Assembly: GCA_900320765.1 (NCBI GenBank)
Contig: ONTN01000056.1
Location: forward strand, 1-13,814
Source: an uncultured Eubacteriales bacterium
GTDB lineage: Bacteria; Bacillota; Clostridia; Oscillospirales; Oscillospiraceae
Length of the DNA: 13,814 bases
Direction: 5' to 3'
Shown: positions 1 to 6,691 of the stretch, one piece after another
Layout of the letters: each line of letters opens with the position of its first letter
How positions within the stretch are numbered: the stretch's first letter is position 1
Translations under genes and position numbers: made by a program
The notes under the pieces: model-generated
The model's database searches: none
Told to the model about the DNA's origin: nothing
The model's input: only the letters and a program-made list of their open reading frames with translations

Positions 1-231
1 AGCGAGACTCAGCGCGACAAGGTCCTTGAGATGACGATAGAGGAGCTTGACCTCTCCGTCCGCAGCTTCAACTGCCTCAAGAGGGCGAACATCAACACCG
101 TCGAGGAGCTTATCAGCAAGACCGAGGCCGAGATGATAAAGGTCCGCAACCTGGGTCACAAGAGCCTTGAAGAGGTAATACACAAGCTGGCTATGATGGG
201 ACTCTCCCTTGCCAGTGACGATAACAACTGA
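1..231 (+). CDS. rpoA: RNA polymerase alpha subunit, C-terminal end (partial)
   Basis: The reading frame is open from base 1 and stops with TGA at 229-231, so only the last 76 residues of the alpha subunit are present. They form the alpha C-terminal domain, which binds UP elements and activators at promoters. The family motifs are clear: LSVRSFNCLKRANI, close to the usual LSVRSYNCLKRAGI, and VRNLGHKSLEEV, where most homologues have NLGKKS or NLGRKS. The internal ATG at 31 is not a real start, because coding sequence continues upstream of it. rplQ follows 65 bases later, the normal order at the end of the ribosomal protein operon in Bacillota. Identification is secure; the missing N-terminal part lies outside the window. 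Confidence 0.97.
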   Translation, partial: SETQRDKVLEMTIEELDLSVRSFNCLKRANINTVEELISKTEAEMIKVRNLGHKSLEEVIHKLAMMGLSLASDDNN

Positions 232-296
232 GACGCTTCAGCGCCTACAAGAAACAGCGGAACTGACCGCATCACTCTGAAAAGGAGGAAAAACCA

Positions 297-638
297 ATGA
301 CCGGACCCCGTAAGCTCGGCAAGACCACCGATCAGCGCAAGGCCATGCTCAGGCAGCAGGTCACCGACTTCCTTGATAACGGGAAGATGGAGACCACCGT
401 TACCCGCTGCAAGGAGATCGCTCCTCTCGCCGAGAAGATGATAACCCTCGGGAAGAAGAACACCCTCGCGTCCCGCCGTCAGGCTCTCGCCTTCATCACG
501 AGAGAGGACGTTGTGACAAAGGTCTTCTCCGAGCTCGCTACCAAGTATGCCGACCGCAACGGCGGCTACACCAGGATTACCCGCACCGGCATCCGCCGCG
601 GCGACGCGGCCGAGACCGGCGTGATCGAGCTCGTATAA
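297..638 (+). CDS. rplQ: 50S ribosomal protein L17
   Basis: This 113-residue protein starts with a basic segment (TGPRKLGKTTDQRKAMLRQQVTDF) matching the usual L17 opening, which reads KLGR.S.HR.AMLRNL. It then has TTVTRCKEIAPLAEKMITLGKK, equivalent to the family's TT..RAKE.R...EKLIT..K, and ends with the expected RRGDAAE..VIELV tail. The length is typical for bacterial L17, which sits at the exit-tunnel side of the large subunit. The ATG is preceded by AAAGGAGG about eight bases upstream. It is co-transcribed with rpoA and is the last gene of that operon, since a terminator lies just downstream. Confidence 0.98.
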   Translation: MTGPRKLGKTTDQRKAMLRQQVTDFLDNGKMETTVTRCKEIAPLAEKMITLGKKNTLASRRQALAFITREDVVTKVFSELATKYADRNGGYTRITRTGIRRGDAAETGVIELV

Positions 639-652
639 TTCTTCAATAACCG

Positions 653-692
653 AAAAGCCTCCCGATCCTTAACCGGATAAGGGAGGTTTTTT
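653..692 (+). terminator. Rho-independent terminator of the rpoA-rplQ operon
   Basis: AAAAGCCTCCC pairs with GGGAGGTTTT, with an inner ATCC/GGAT pairing, and a run of six T follows directly (687-692). It begins 14 bases after the rplQ stop, where the ribosomal protein operon should end. Confidence 0.9.
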
Positions 693-787
693 GTTCACAT
701 TTCGTTTATAAATTGCACAAAGAAAGGCGGCGGTTTATTCTAAAAGCATTGATATCTCCAAAAATGACGGAAGGGGTCGAATTTTGG

Positions 788-815
788 TTGACAAAAGGGG
801 ACGAGCCCGTATAAA
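788..815 (+). promoter_or_regulatory. Sigma-A promoter for the riboswitch-xpt-transporter operon
   Basis: A perfect -35 box TTGACA (788-793) is followed after 16 bases by TATAAA (810-815). A TAAAAT hexamer at 812-817 would give an 18-base spacer instead. The predicted transcript start, near 821-824, lies just before the purine aptamer that begins at 838, as expected for a riboswitch leader. The 359-base non-coding gap 639-997 is thus explained by a terminator, this promoter, an aptamer and a second terminator. I see nothing clear in 700-787. Confidence 0.8.
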
Positions 816-837
816 ATACAGCCAGAATTTAAAAGCG

Positions 838-905
838 GCCGATATAGGTCCGGATAGATGGCCCGGACGTATCTACCGTGACGCCGTTCAGTCACGACTA
901 TTGGC
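838..905 (+). ncRNA. Purine riboswitch aptamer, guanine class
   Basis: The three-way junction can be drawn base by base. P1 is GCCGATA (838-844) with TATTGGC (899-905). P2 is GTCCGG (848-853) with CCGGAC (863-868). P3 is CGTGAC (877-882) with GTCACG (891-896). The J2/3 strand GTATCTACC carries the family's UCUACC core. Loop 2 ends in GATGG and loop 3 contains GCCG, so the two GG-CC kissing-loop pairs are kept. The base at 898, equivalent to C74 of the Bacillus subtilis xpt aptamer, is C. In this family C there selects guanine or hypoxanthine and U selects adenine. The position downstream of a promoter and upstream of xpt is the classical arrangement. J2/3 has A at 871, where the B. subtilis xpt aptamer has U48. 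Confidence 0.92.
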
Positions 906-945
906 AAATAGCCGTCCCCGTCGTTTGGGGAAGGCGCCATTGTCG

Positions 946-977
946 GCAGATCGGGATAGCGGTCTGCTTTTTTTTTT
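946..977 (+). terminator. Riboswitch expression-platform terminator
   Basis: GCAGATC (946-952) pairs with GGTCTGC (961-967), with one G-U pair, and is followed by ten T (968-977). It lies between the aptamer and xpt, so it should be the OFF structure formed when guanine is bound. Another hairpin, GCCGTCCCC with GGGGAAGGC (911-935), lies between aptamer and terminator. A clean antiterminator was not obvious. The J2/3 strand ATCTACC (871-877) can pair with the terminator's 5' arm GGCAGAT (945-951) at six of seven positions and is one candidate. Confidence 0.87.
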
Positions 978-997
978 CGCGAAAGGGGTGAGCTCCG

Positions 998-1570
998 ATG
1001 AGAATGATGGAGGAAAAAATAATTTCAGAGGGCTCCGTTCTGCCCGGAGGCATTCTCAAGGTCGGAAGCTTTCTCAATCAGCAGATCGACACATGTTTTC
1101 TAAAGGAGATCGGCGAGGAGATCGCCCGCCTTTTCTCTCATCAGAACGTCACCAAAATACTCACCATCGAGTCCTCCGGCATAGCTATAGCCGCAGCCGC
1201 AGGTATTGCGATGGGCGTTCCCATGGTATTCGCAAAAAAGCATAAGAGCTCAAACGTCGACGGAGAGGTCTATTCGGCGCTCGTGCATTCCTTCACCAAG
1301 AACACGGATTATAACGTGGTGGTCAGCAGGGATTATTTAACGAGCGCGGACAGGGTCCTTTTGGTCGACGATTTTCTTGCCGCCGGCAACGCCTTCAACG
1401 GGCTTTTGGAGCTTTGCCGTCAGGCGGGAGCCGAGGTCGTCGGCTTCTCCGCGGCGATAGAAAAGGGCTTCCAGCGCGGCGGCGATAAGCTCAGGGTGCA
1501 GGGCTACAAGGTCGAGAGCCTTGCGGTGATCGACTCCATGAGCGACAGCGAAATTGTTTTTCGCAGATAA
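998..1570 (+). CDS. xpt: Xanthine phosphoribosyltransferase
   Basis: The 190-residue protein should convert xanthine and PRPP to XMP for purine salvage in the cytoplasm. It follows the Xpt family along its whole length. The N terminus has LKVGSFLNQQID (B. subtilis has LKVDSFLNHQID), then TKILTIESSGIA and MVFAKKHKS, then the PRPP-binding loop VLLVDDFLAAGNA (residues 120-132) with two adjacent acidic residues (124-125). The C-terminal stretch is GYKVESLAVIDSM. Length matches the usual 190-195. ATG at 998 has AGGGGTG about eight bases upstream; ATGs at 1004 and 1007 are possible but worse placed. Expression should fall when guanine binds the leader riboswitch. The nucleoside importer genes start 77 bases downstream on the same strand with no terminator in between. 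Confidence 0.95.
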   Translation: MRMMEEKIISEGSVLPGGILKVGSFLNQQIDTCFLKEIGEEIARLFSHQNVTKILTIESSGIAIAAAAGIAMGVPMVFAKKHKSSNVDGEVYSALVHSFTKNTDYNVVVSRDYLTSADRVLLVDDFLAAGNAFNGLLELCRQAGAEVVGFSAAIEKGFQRGGDKLRVQGYKVESLAVIDSMSDSEIVFRR

Positions 1571-1647
1571 CTAAAGGCAACGGAAAAGCAGTACCGTTTC
1601 CAGATAAAAGAAAAAGAAAGCAACAATCTAAACAGGAGGAAAGAAAA

Positions 1648-2835
1648 ATGAAAAAAGTAATTGCTATCGTTCTCTGCCTCGTTATGTGCGTCGGCGTTCT
1701 TGCCGCCTGCTCTAACAGCACCGAGAGCAAGATGAAGGTCGGCTTCATCTTCCTTCACGATGAGAACTCCACCTACGACCTCAACTTCCTTAACGCTGCT
1801 AAGGAAACCTGCGAGAAGCTCGGCGTAGAGTACATTCTCCGCACCAACATCCCCGAGGATCAGAAGTGCAAGGAGACCGCTGAGGACCTTATCGATCAGG
1901 GCTGCACCATCATCTTCGCCGACTCCTTCGGCCATGAGGATTACCTCATCGAGGCCGCCAAGGATCATCCCGAGGTCCAGTTCTGCCACGCCACCGGCAC
2001 CAAGGCCCACACCGCCAACCTCGCTAACTTCCACAATGCTTTCGCTTCCATCTATGAGGGCCGTTACCTCGCCGGCATCGCCGCCGGAATGAAGCTCAAC
2101 GAGATGATCGAGAACGGAACCATCACCGCCGACCAGGCCAAGATGGGCTACGTCGGAGCCTTCACCTATGCTGAGGTTATCTCCGGCTACACCAGCTTCT
2201 ATCTCGGCGCCAAGAGCGTTTGCCCCTCCGTCACCATGGAAGTCACCTTCACCGGCTCTTGGTACGATGAGACCGCCGAGAAGGAAGGCGCTCTCAAGCT
2301 CATCAGCAACGGCTGCGTTCTTATCAGCCAGCACGCCGACTCCATGGGCGCTCCTACCGCCTGCGAGTCCAACAACGTCCCCAACGTCTCCTATAACGGC
2401 AGCACCATCAAGGAGGCTCCCAACACCTTCATCGTTTCCAGCCGCATCAACTGGAGCCCCTACTTCGAGTATATGATTAACCAGGTCAAGGACGGCAAGG
2501 CCATCGACACCGACTGGACCGGCACCATCGCCACCGGCTCCGTTGTTCTTACCGACGTTAACGAGAACGTTGCCGCCGCCGGCACCGCCGCCGCCATCGA
2601 GGCCGCCAAGGCTGAGCTCGAGGCCGGCACTCTCCACGTCTTCTCCACCGATACCTTCACCAAGGACGGCGCCAAGCTTGACAGCTACATGGCCGACGTT
2701 AACACCGACGCAGAATTCACCCCTGACACCGAGGTCATTTCCGACGGTTACTTCCATGAGTCCGAGAAGCGTTCCGCTCCTTACTTCGATCTCCAGATCG
2801 ACGGAATCACCCTCCTCGACGTTAACTTCGGTTAA
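1648..2835 (+). CDS. BMP-family nucleoside-binding lipoprotein of an ABC importer
   Basis: This 395-residue protein opens with a lipoprotein signal: MKK, a hydrophobic stretch, and the lipobox LAAC with the lipidated cysteine at residue 21. The mature part follows the BMP/PnrA/Med fold family. It has KVGFIFLHDENSTYDLNF near the start, then IIFADSFGHEDYL, then YEGRYLAGIAAGM, and later GYVGAFTYAEVISGYTSFYLGA. Such proteins catch purine nucleosides outside the membrane and pass them to NupABC-type permeases. The ATPase and both permeases follow downstream, and a guanine riboswitch leads the operon, so a purine nucleoside or base is the likely ligand (inferred). The RBS AGGAGGA lies eight bases before the ATG. 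Codon use is strikingly restricted (GCC, AAG, ACC, CTC), which suggests high expression. No strong promoter is visible in the short gap after xpt. Confidence 0.9.
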   Translation: MKKVIAIVLCLVMCVGVLAACSNSTESKMKVGFIFLHDENSTYDLNFLNAAKETCEKLGVEYILRTNIPEDQKCKETAEDLIDQGCTIIFADSFGHEDYLIEAAKDHPEVQFCHATGTKAHTANLANFHNAFASIYEGRYLAGIAAGMKLNEMIENGTITADQAKMGYVGAFTYAEVISGYTSFYLGAKSVCPSVTMEVTFTGSWYDETAEKEGALKLISNGCVLISQHADSMGAPTACESNNVPNVSYNGSTIKEAPNTFIVSSRINWSPYFEYMINQVKDGKAIDTDWTGTIATGSVVLTDVNENVAAAGTAAAIEAAKAELEAGTLHVFSTDTFTKDGAKLDSYMADVNTDAEFTPDTEVISDGYFHESEKRSAPYFDLQIDGITLLDVNFG

Positions 2836-2865
2836 TTATTCAAGGGGAAATACTTAATCTCGTTA

Positions 2866-2922
2866 AAAACGACGCATATGGGAAGCTCTCTCCAATAGGG
2901 GAGGGCGTCCCGGTCGTTTTTT
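2866..2922 (+). terminator. Terminator-like nested hairpin between binding-protein and ATPase genes
   Basis: AAAACGAC (2866-2873) pairs perfectly with GTCGTTTT (2913-2920), and the T-run continues to 2922. Inside the loop, GGGA (2880-2883) pairs with TCCC (2908-2911), and CTCTCC (2888-2893) pairs with GGGGAG (2898-2903). The structure ends 93 bases before the ATPase start in the same operon. It could act as a partial terminator or as a 3' stabiliser of the binding-protein message. That it works as a terminator is inferred from the stem and T-run only. Confidence 0.6.
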
Positions 2923-2927
2923 CCATG

Positions 2928-2973
2928 CTGCAGAGGAAAGCGCGGAAAAGTTTTTCCGCGCCGTCCTGTGCAG
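2928..2973. repeat. Long inverted repeat in the ATPase leader
   Basis: The core is GCGCGGAAAA (2940-2949) and its exact complement TTTTCCGCGC (2952-2961), separated only by GT. Pairing extends outward through AGGA/TCCT (2934-2937 with 2964-2967) and CTGCA/TGCAG (2928-2932 with 2969-2973). Only a 2x2 internal loop and one G-G mismatch interrupt it, so 19 pairs form in 46 bases. It lies 42 bases before the ATPase start. It is not followed by a long T-run, so it does not look like a simple terminator. It may be an mRNA processing or stability hairpin, or a DNA-level operator. Confidence 0.7.
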
Positions 2974-3015
2974 TATTTGTGGTTTTTCGGAAATTTTTAA
3001 AAAGGAGGCTGCCAT

Positions 3016-4548
3016 ATGGGCGAAAAGACGGCGGCGGTAAAAATGCGCGATATCACCAAGTCCTTCGGCAGGGTGCTGGCGAACGACAAGGTGTGGCTCG
3101 ATATATACAGGGGCGAGATCCTTGCCCTTCTCGGCGAGAACGGCTCGGGCAAGACCACCCTGATGAATATGCTGTCCGGCATTTATTTCCCGGACGAGGG
3201 TCAGATCTATATCGACGGCAAAGAGGTGGTCATCAGATCCCCGAAGGACGCCTTTAATTACGGCATCGGAATGATCCACCAGCACTTCAAGCTCGTGGAC
3301 GTGCTCACGGCGGCTGAAAACATAGTCCTCGGCCTGCCCGGAAAGCTCGACCTCAAGGAGGCCTCGAGGAAGATAAGGGAGATCTGCGATACCTACGGCT
3401 TTGCCGTTGACCCCGATCAGAAGATATATACGATGTCCGTATCCCAAAAGCAGACGGTTGAGATAGTGAAGGTGCTATACAGAGGCGCGGATATACTGAT
3501 CCTCGATGAGCCGACCGCCGTGCTCACCCCGCAGGAGACGGACAAGCTCTTCGCCGTTTTGAAGAATATGCGCGACGACGGCAAGGCCATCGTTATAATC
3601 ACGCATAAGATGCACGAGGTCGAGGAGCTCTCCGACAGAGTCGCCGTTCTGCGCCACGGTCAGTTTGTCGGCGATATGCTGACGAAGGACACGAACGCCC
3701 AGGAAATGACGAATATGATGGTGGGCCACGCCGTCACCCTGAATATAAACCGCCCCGAGCCGAAGGATCCGAAGCCCCGCATCGAGGTCAAGGGGCTCAC
3801 CGTCCGCGATATGGACGGCATCGTAAAGCTCGAGGACGTGAGCTTTACCGCGAACTCCGGCGAGATCCTCGGCATAGCCGGCATATCGGGCAGCGGACAG
3901 AAGGAGCTGCTTGAGGCGATAGCCGGGCTCCAGCCCGTTGAAAGCGGCAGCATAAGCTATATCGAAGGCGACGGAGCCCGCGAGGAGCTTATCGGAAAGG
4001 ACCCCCTTGCAATAGCCGCCCTCGGCGTCTCCCTCTCCTTCGTTCCGGAGGACAGGCTCGGAATGGGCCTCGTCGGCAATATGGACCTATCCGATAATAT
4101 GATGCTCCGCTCCTTCAGAAGGGGCCGCTCCCTCTTCACCGACCGCAAGGCGCCGCATAAGCTTGCGGAAAACGTGGTCGAGGAGCTTGAGGTCTCAACG
4201 CCGAGCGTCTCAACGCCCGTCCGCCGCCTTTCTGGCGGAAATGTGCAGAAGGTGCTTGTCGGCCGCGAGATTGCCTCAGCGCCCACCGTGCTGCTCACGG
4301 CCTACGCCGTCCGCGGCCTCGATATAAACTCCTCTTATACGATATACGATCTTATAAACAAGCAGAAGCAGCAGGGCGTCGCCGTAATCTATGTCGGCGA
4401 GGACCTTGACGTTCTCCTTGAGCTCTGCGACCGCATCCTCGTCCTCTGCGGCGGCAAGGTGAGCGGAATAGTAGACGGACGTGGCGCGAAGAAGCGTGAC
4501 GTCGGAATGATGATGACGAGACTGGGAGGTGCCAAAAATGAACAGTAA
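3016..4548 (+). CDS. Nucleoside ABC importer, double-domain ATPase (NupA/YufO-like)
   Basis: The 510-residue protein has two ABC ATPase halves in one chain, as usual for BMP-type and sugar importers. The first half has Walker A GENGSGKTT (40-48), Q-loop region MIHQHFKLVDVLTAAEN, and Walker B LILDEPTAVLTPQE with DEPT at 164-167. The H-loop region is IITHKMHEVEEL. The first signature reads MSVSQKQTVEI instead of the YufO-like SVGMQQRVEI, so its central glycine is a serine. The second half has the degenerate Walker A typical of this family (GIAGISGSGQKELLEAIAG, from 286), a canonical LSGGN signature (405-409) and an altered Walker B, LLTAYAVRGLD. One functional and one relaxed site is normal here. 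ATG at 3016 follows AAGGAGG by about seven bases. The first permease gene overlaps its end by 11 bases, a sign of translational coupling. Confidence 0.92.
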   Translation: MGEKTAAVKMRDITKSFGRVLANDKVWLDIYRGEILALLGENGSGKTTLMNMLSGIYFPDEGQIYIDGKEVVIRSPKDAFNYGIGMIHQHFKLVDVLTAAENIVLGLPGKLDLKEASRKIREICDTYGFAVDPDQKIYTMSVSQKQTVEIVKVLYRGADILILDEPTAVLTPQETDKLFAVLKNMRDDGKAIVIITHKMHEVEELSDRVAVLRHGQFVGDMLTKDTNAQEMTNMMVGHAVTLNINRPEPKDPKPRIEVKGLTVRDMDGIVKLEDVSFTANSGEILGIAGISGSGQKELLEAIAGLQPVESGSISYIEGDGAREELIGKDPLAIAALGVSLSFVPEDRLGMGLVGNMDLSDNMMLRSFRRGRSLFTDRKAPHKLAENVVEELEVSTPSVSTPVRRLSGGNVQKVLVGREIASAPTVLLTAYAVRGLDINSSYTIYDLINKQKQQGVAVIYVGEDLDVLLELCDRILVLCGGKVSGIVDGRGAKKRDVGMMMTRLGGAKNEQ

Positions 4549-5650
4549 AGCGCATACTCCCCTTATCCAGGTCTCGAAGCGCGAGGCTCTGCCCTGGCAG
4601 AAGTCCTGGCTCATCAGAGGGATCGCCATCGTCGCGGCTCTCATCGTCTGCGCCCTTATTACCACGATGCTGACCGGCGAGAATCCCCTCCAGGTCTACG
4701 GCTCTATGGTCTCCGGCGCCTTCGGCACCGGCAGGCGCATCTGGCAGCTTTTAAGAAACGTCGCCATCCTGCTCACGATATCCCTCGCCGTAACTCCCGC
4801 GTTCAAGATGCGCTTTTGGAACGTCGGAGCTGAGGGGCAGGTCATGGCCGGAGCCCTCGCCTGCACGGTAACGATGCTCTACCTCGGCGACAAGCTCCCG
4901 AACGCCCTTCTGATCCTCGTTATGCTTCTGGCAAGCGTGGCGGCGGGCGCCCTCTGGGCCTTTATCCCAGCCTTCTTCAAGGCAAAGTGGAATACGAACG
5001 AGACGCTCTTCACCCTTATGATGAACTATATAGCGACCCAGCTCATCGCCTTCTTCATCGTTTGGAAATACCCGAACGGCACCGGCACGATGGGCATAGT
5101 GAATCAGGATACGAGAGCCGGATGGCTCCCGAGGCTCGGCGGAAACGAGTTTCTGCTCATCATCCTCGTCTCCGTCGTTATCACCGCCGTTATGTACGTC
5201 TACCTCAACTACACGAAGCACGGCTACGAGCTCAGCGTGGTCGGCGAGTCCGAGCGCACGGCGCGCTACGTCGGCATAAAGGTCGGCAAGGTCGTACTCA
5301 GAACGCTCATTCTCTCCGGCGCAGTCTGCGGGATCGTCGGCTTTCTACTCGTCGCGGGAGTGCACCACAGCATTTCCACGAACATAGCCGGAGGCCAGGG
5401 CTTCACCGCCGTTATGGTCTCGTGGCTGGCCCACTTCAACCCGATAATGATGGTGTTTTCGAGCTTCCTCCTCTGCTTCCTCGGCCAGGGTGCGGATCAG
5501 ATATCCACCGACCTCGGCCTCGACCACGCCTTCGGCGATATCCTGACCGGAGTGATACTCTTCTTCATCATCGGCTCAGAGTTCTTCATAAACTACAAGA
5601 TCAAATTCCGCTCGGGAGAAGACAGAAAGGGGGAAATCGAAAATGCTTGA
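4538..5650 (+). CDS. Nucleoside ABC importer permease 1 (NupB/YufP-like)
   Basis: With the start at ATG 4538 the protein has 370 residues. GTG at 4529 is in frame but lies inside the GGGAGG ribosome binding site (4524-4529), which is correctly spaced for ATG 4538. The protein has a short basic cytoplasmic tail, a first membrane segment at about residues 25-46, and multiple later hydrophobic segments. It belongs to the BPD_transp_2 permease family, recognised by FKMRFWNVGAEGQVMAGA (NVGAEGQ at 95-101), the counterpart of the family's FNIGAEGQ. Further family stretches are TNETLFTLMMNYIA and YELSVVGESERTARYVGIKV, the latter resembling the R.VG.N..AA.YAGI coupling region. It pairs with the next gene product to form the transmembrane channel. 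The start overlaps the ATPase end and the stop overlaps the next start. Confidence 0.92.
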   Translation: MNSKAHTPLIQVSKREALPWQKSWLIRGIAIVAALIVCALITTMLTGENPLQVYGSMVSGAFGTGRRIWQLLRNVAILLTISLAVTPAFKMRFWNVGAEGQVMAGALACTVTMLYLGDKLPNALLILVMLLASVAAGALWAFIPAFFKAKWNTNETLFTLMMNYIATQLIAFFIVWKYPNGTGTMGIVNQDTRAGWLPRLGGNEFLLIILVSVVITAVMYVYLNYTKHGYELSVVGESERTARYVGIKVGKVVLRTLILSGAVCGIVGFLLVAGVHHSISTNIAGGQGFTAVMVSWLAHFNPIMMVFSSFLLCFLGQGADQISTDLGLDHAFGDILTGVILFFIIGSEFFINYKIKFRSGEDRKGEIENA

Positions 5651-6641
5651 CCTTTCCTCCATCGCCGTCTTTATCCCGAGGGCTGTCGTCCAGGGCATAC
5701 CCCTGCTCTACGGAGCCACGGGCGAGATACTGACCGAGAAATCGGGCAACCTGAACCTCGGTATCCCAGGCATAATGTACGTCGGCGCGATCTCCGGCGT
5801 AATGGGCGCGCATTTTTATGAGCAGAGCGCCGGCGGCCAGCTCGCCGCCCTTCCCGCCATACTTATCCCGCTTCTCTGCTCCCTTATCGGCTCCGGCCTG
5901 ATGGGCCTTCTTTACTGCTTCCTCACCGTTACGCTGAGAGCAAATCAGAACGTGACCGGCCTTGCGCTCACGACCTTCGGCGTCGGCTTCGGAAACTTCT
6001 TCGGCGCTTCCCTCGTAAAGCTCACCGGCAGCGAGACCGCGTCCATATCCCTCGGAGCTACGAGCGCATTCTTCTGCGCGAAGCTCCCCTTTGCAGATAA
6101 GCTGGGCTGGTTCGGCAAGATATTCCTCTCATACGGATTTTTGGCATATCTCGCAATTATCATCGCCCTCGTCGCCGCCTTCATACTCAAGAAGACGAGG
6201 CTCGGTCTCCATCTTCGCGCCGTGGGCGAGAATCCCGCCACGGCCGACGCCGCAGGCATCAGCGTCGTCCGCTATAAGTACGGAGCGACGGTCATCGGAA
6301 GCATGATAGCCGGCCTCGGCGGTCTCTACTACGTTCTCGACTATATAAACGGAGTCTGGTCGAATAACGGCTTCGGCGACAGAGGCTGGCTTGCCATCGC
6401 CCTCGTCATCTTCGCCGTATGGCGTCCAAATATAGGCATTCTTGCCTCGATACTCTTCGGCGGCCTCTACATCTTCTCATCCTATAACAACACCGGAATG
6501 GATCTCGCCGCAAACGAGCTCTATAAGATGCTTCCCTATGTGGTCACGATAGTAGTCCTCATCATCGTCTCCGCAAGGAAGAAGAAGGAAAACCAGCCCC
6601 CTGAAAGCCTCGGCCTCGCCTACTTCCGCGAGGAAAGATAA
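5643..6641 (+). CDS. Nucleoside ABC importer permease 2 (NupC/YufQ-like)
   Basis: The 332-residue integral membrane protein has repeated hydrophobic segments across its length. It carries the BPD_transp_2 motif GEILTEKSGNLNLGIPGIMYVGA (GNLNLGIPG at 35-43); many relatives have LNLGIEG, so proline replaces the acidic residue here. Later come LRANQNVTGLALTTFGVG and LGLHLRAVGENPATADAAGISV, the probable cytoplasmic loop that contacts the ATPase. ATG at 5643 overlaps the upstream stop codon by eight bases and is preceded by AAAGGGGG, so the two permeases are coupled in translation. The gene ends the operon, with a strong terminator ten bases beyond its stop. With the lipoprotein and ATPase it completes one importer. 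Confidence 0.93.
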   Translation: MLDLSSIAVFIPRAVVQGIPLLYGATGEILTEKSGNLNLGIPGIMYVGAISGVMGAHFYEQSAGGQLAALPAILIPLLCSLIGSGLMGLLYCFLTVTLRANQNVTGLALTTFGVGFGNFFGASLVKLTGSETASISLGATSAFFCAKLPFADKLGWFGKIFLSYGFLAYLAIIIALVAAFILKKTRLGLHLRAVGENPATADAAGISVVRYKYGATVIGSMIAGLGGLYYVLDYINGVWSNNGFGDRGWLAIALVIFAVWRPNIGILASILFGGLYIFSSYNNTGMDLAANELYKMLPYVVTIVVLIIVSARKKKENQPPESLGLAYFREER

Positions 6642-6649
6642 AACGAATA

Positions 6650-6688
6650 AAAACATCGGACGCTTCGCGAAGAAGCGTCCGATGTTTT
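6650..6688. terminator. Bidirectional terminator between convergent operons
   Basis: Seventeen perfect base pairs, AAAACATCGGACGCTTC (6650-6666) with GAAGCGTCCGATGTTTT (6672-6688), close a GCGAA loop. On the + strand the T-rich tail is TTTTCGTTTATT; on the - strand it is TTTTTATTCGT. It sits between the stop of permease 2 (6641) and the stop of larC (6692), so it can end both transcripts. Confidence 0.93.
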
Positions 6689-6691
6689 CGT

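Noticed and set aside
898..911. Small hairpin CTATT/AATAG overlapping the 3' strand of P1 as the antiterminator
   Set aside because: It competes with P1, but it does not overlap the terminator stem, so it does not by itself explain the switch.
784..1245. Open frame on the + strand covering the riboswitch and the start of xpt
   Set aside because: It runs through the promoter, aptamer and terminator and into xpt in another frame, and its arginine-rich product resembles nothing I recognise.
1571..1647. Possible hairpin or promoter between xpt and the lipoprotein gene
   Set aside because: Only a short AACGG/CCGTT pairing without a T-run is present, and no paired -35/-10 boxes are visible.
1504..2757. 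A 417-codon open frame on the - strand opposite the lipoprotein gene
   Set aside because: The product is a glycine/valine/alanine-rich, low-complexity sequence that mirrors the strong codon bias of the + strand gene; the + strand product has a lipobox and clear BMP motifs.
4529..4537. GTG at 4529 as the start of permease 1
   Set aside because: The GTG overlaps the GGGAGG ribosome binding site, which is correctly spaced for ATG 4538.
4987..5733. A 248-codon open frame inside permease 1
   Set aside because: Arginine/histidine-rich out-of-frame translation of a GC-rich membrane protein gene, without a ribosome binding site.
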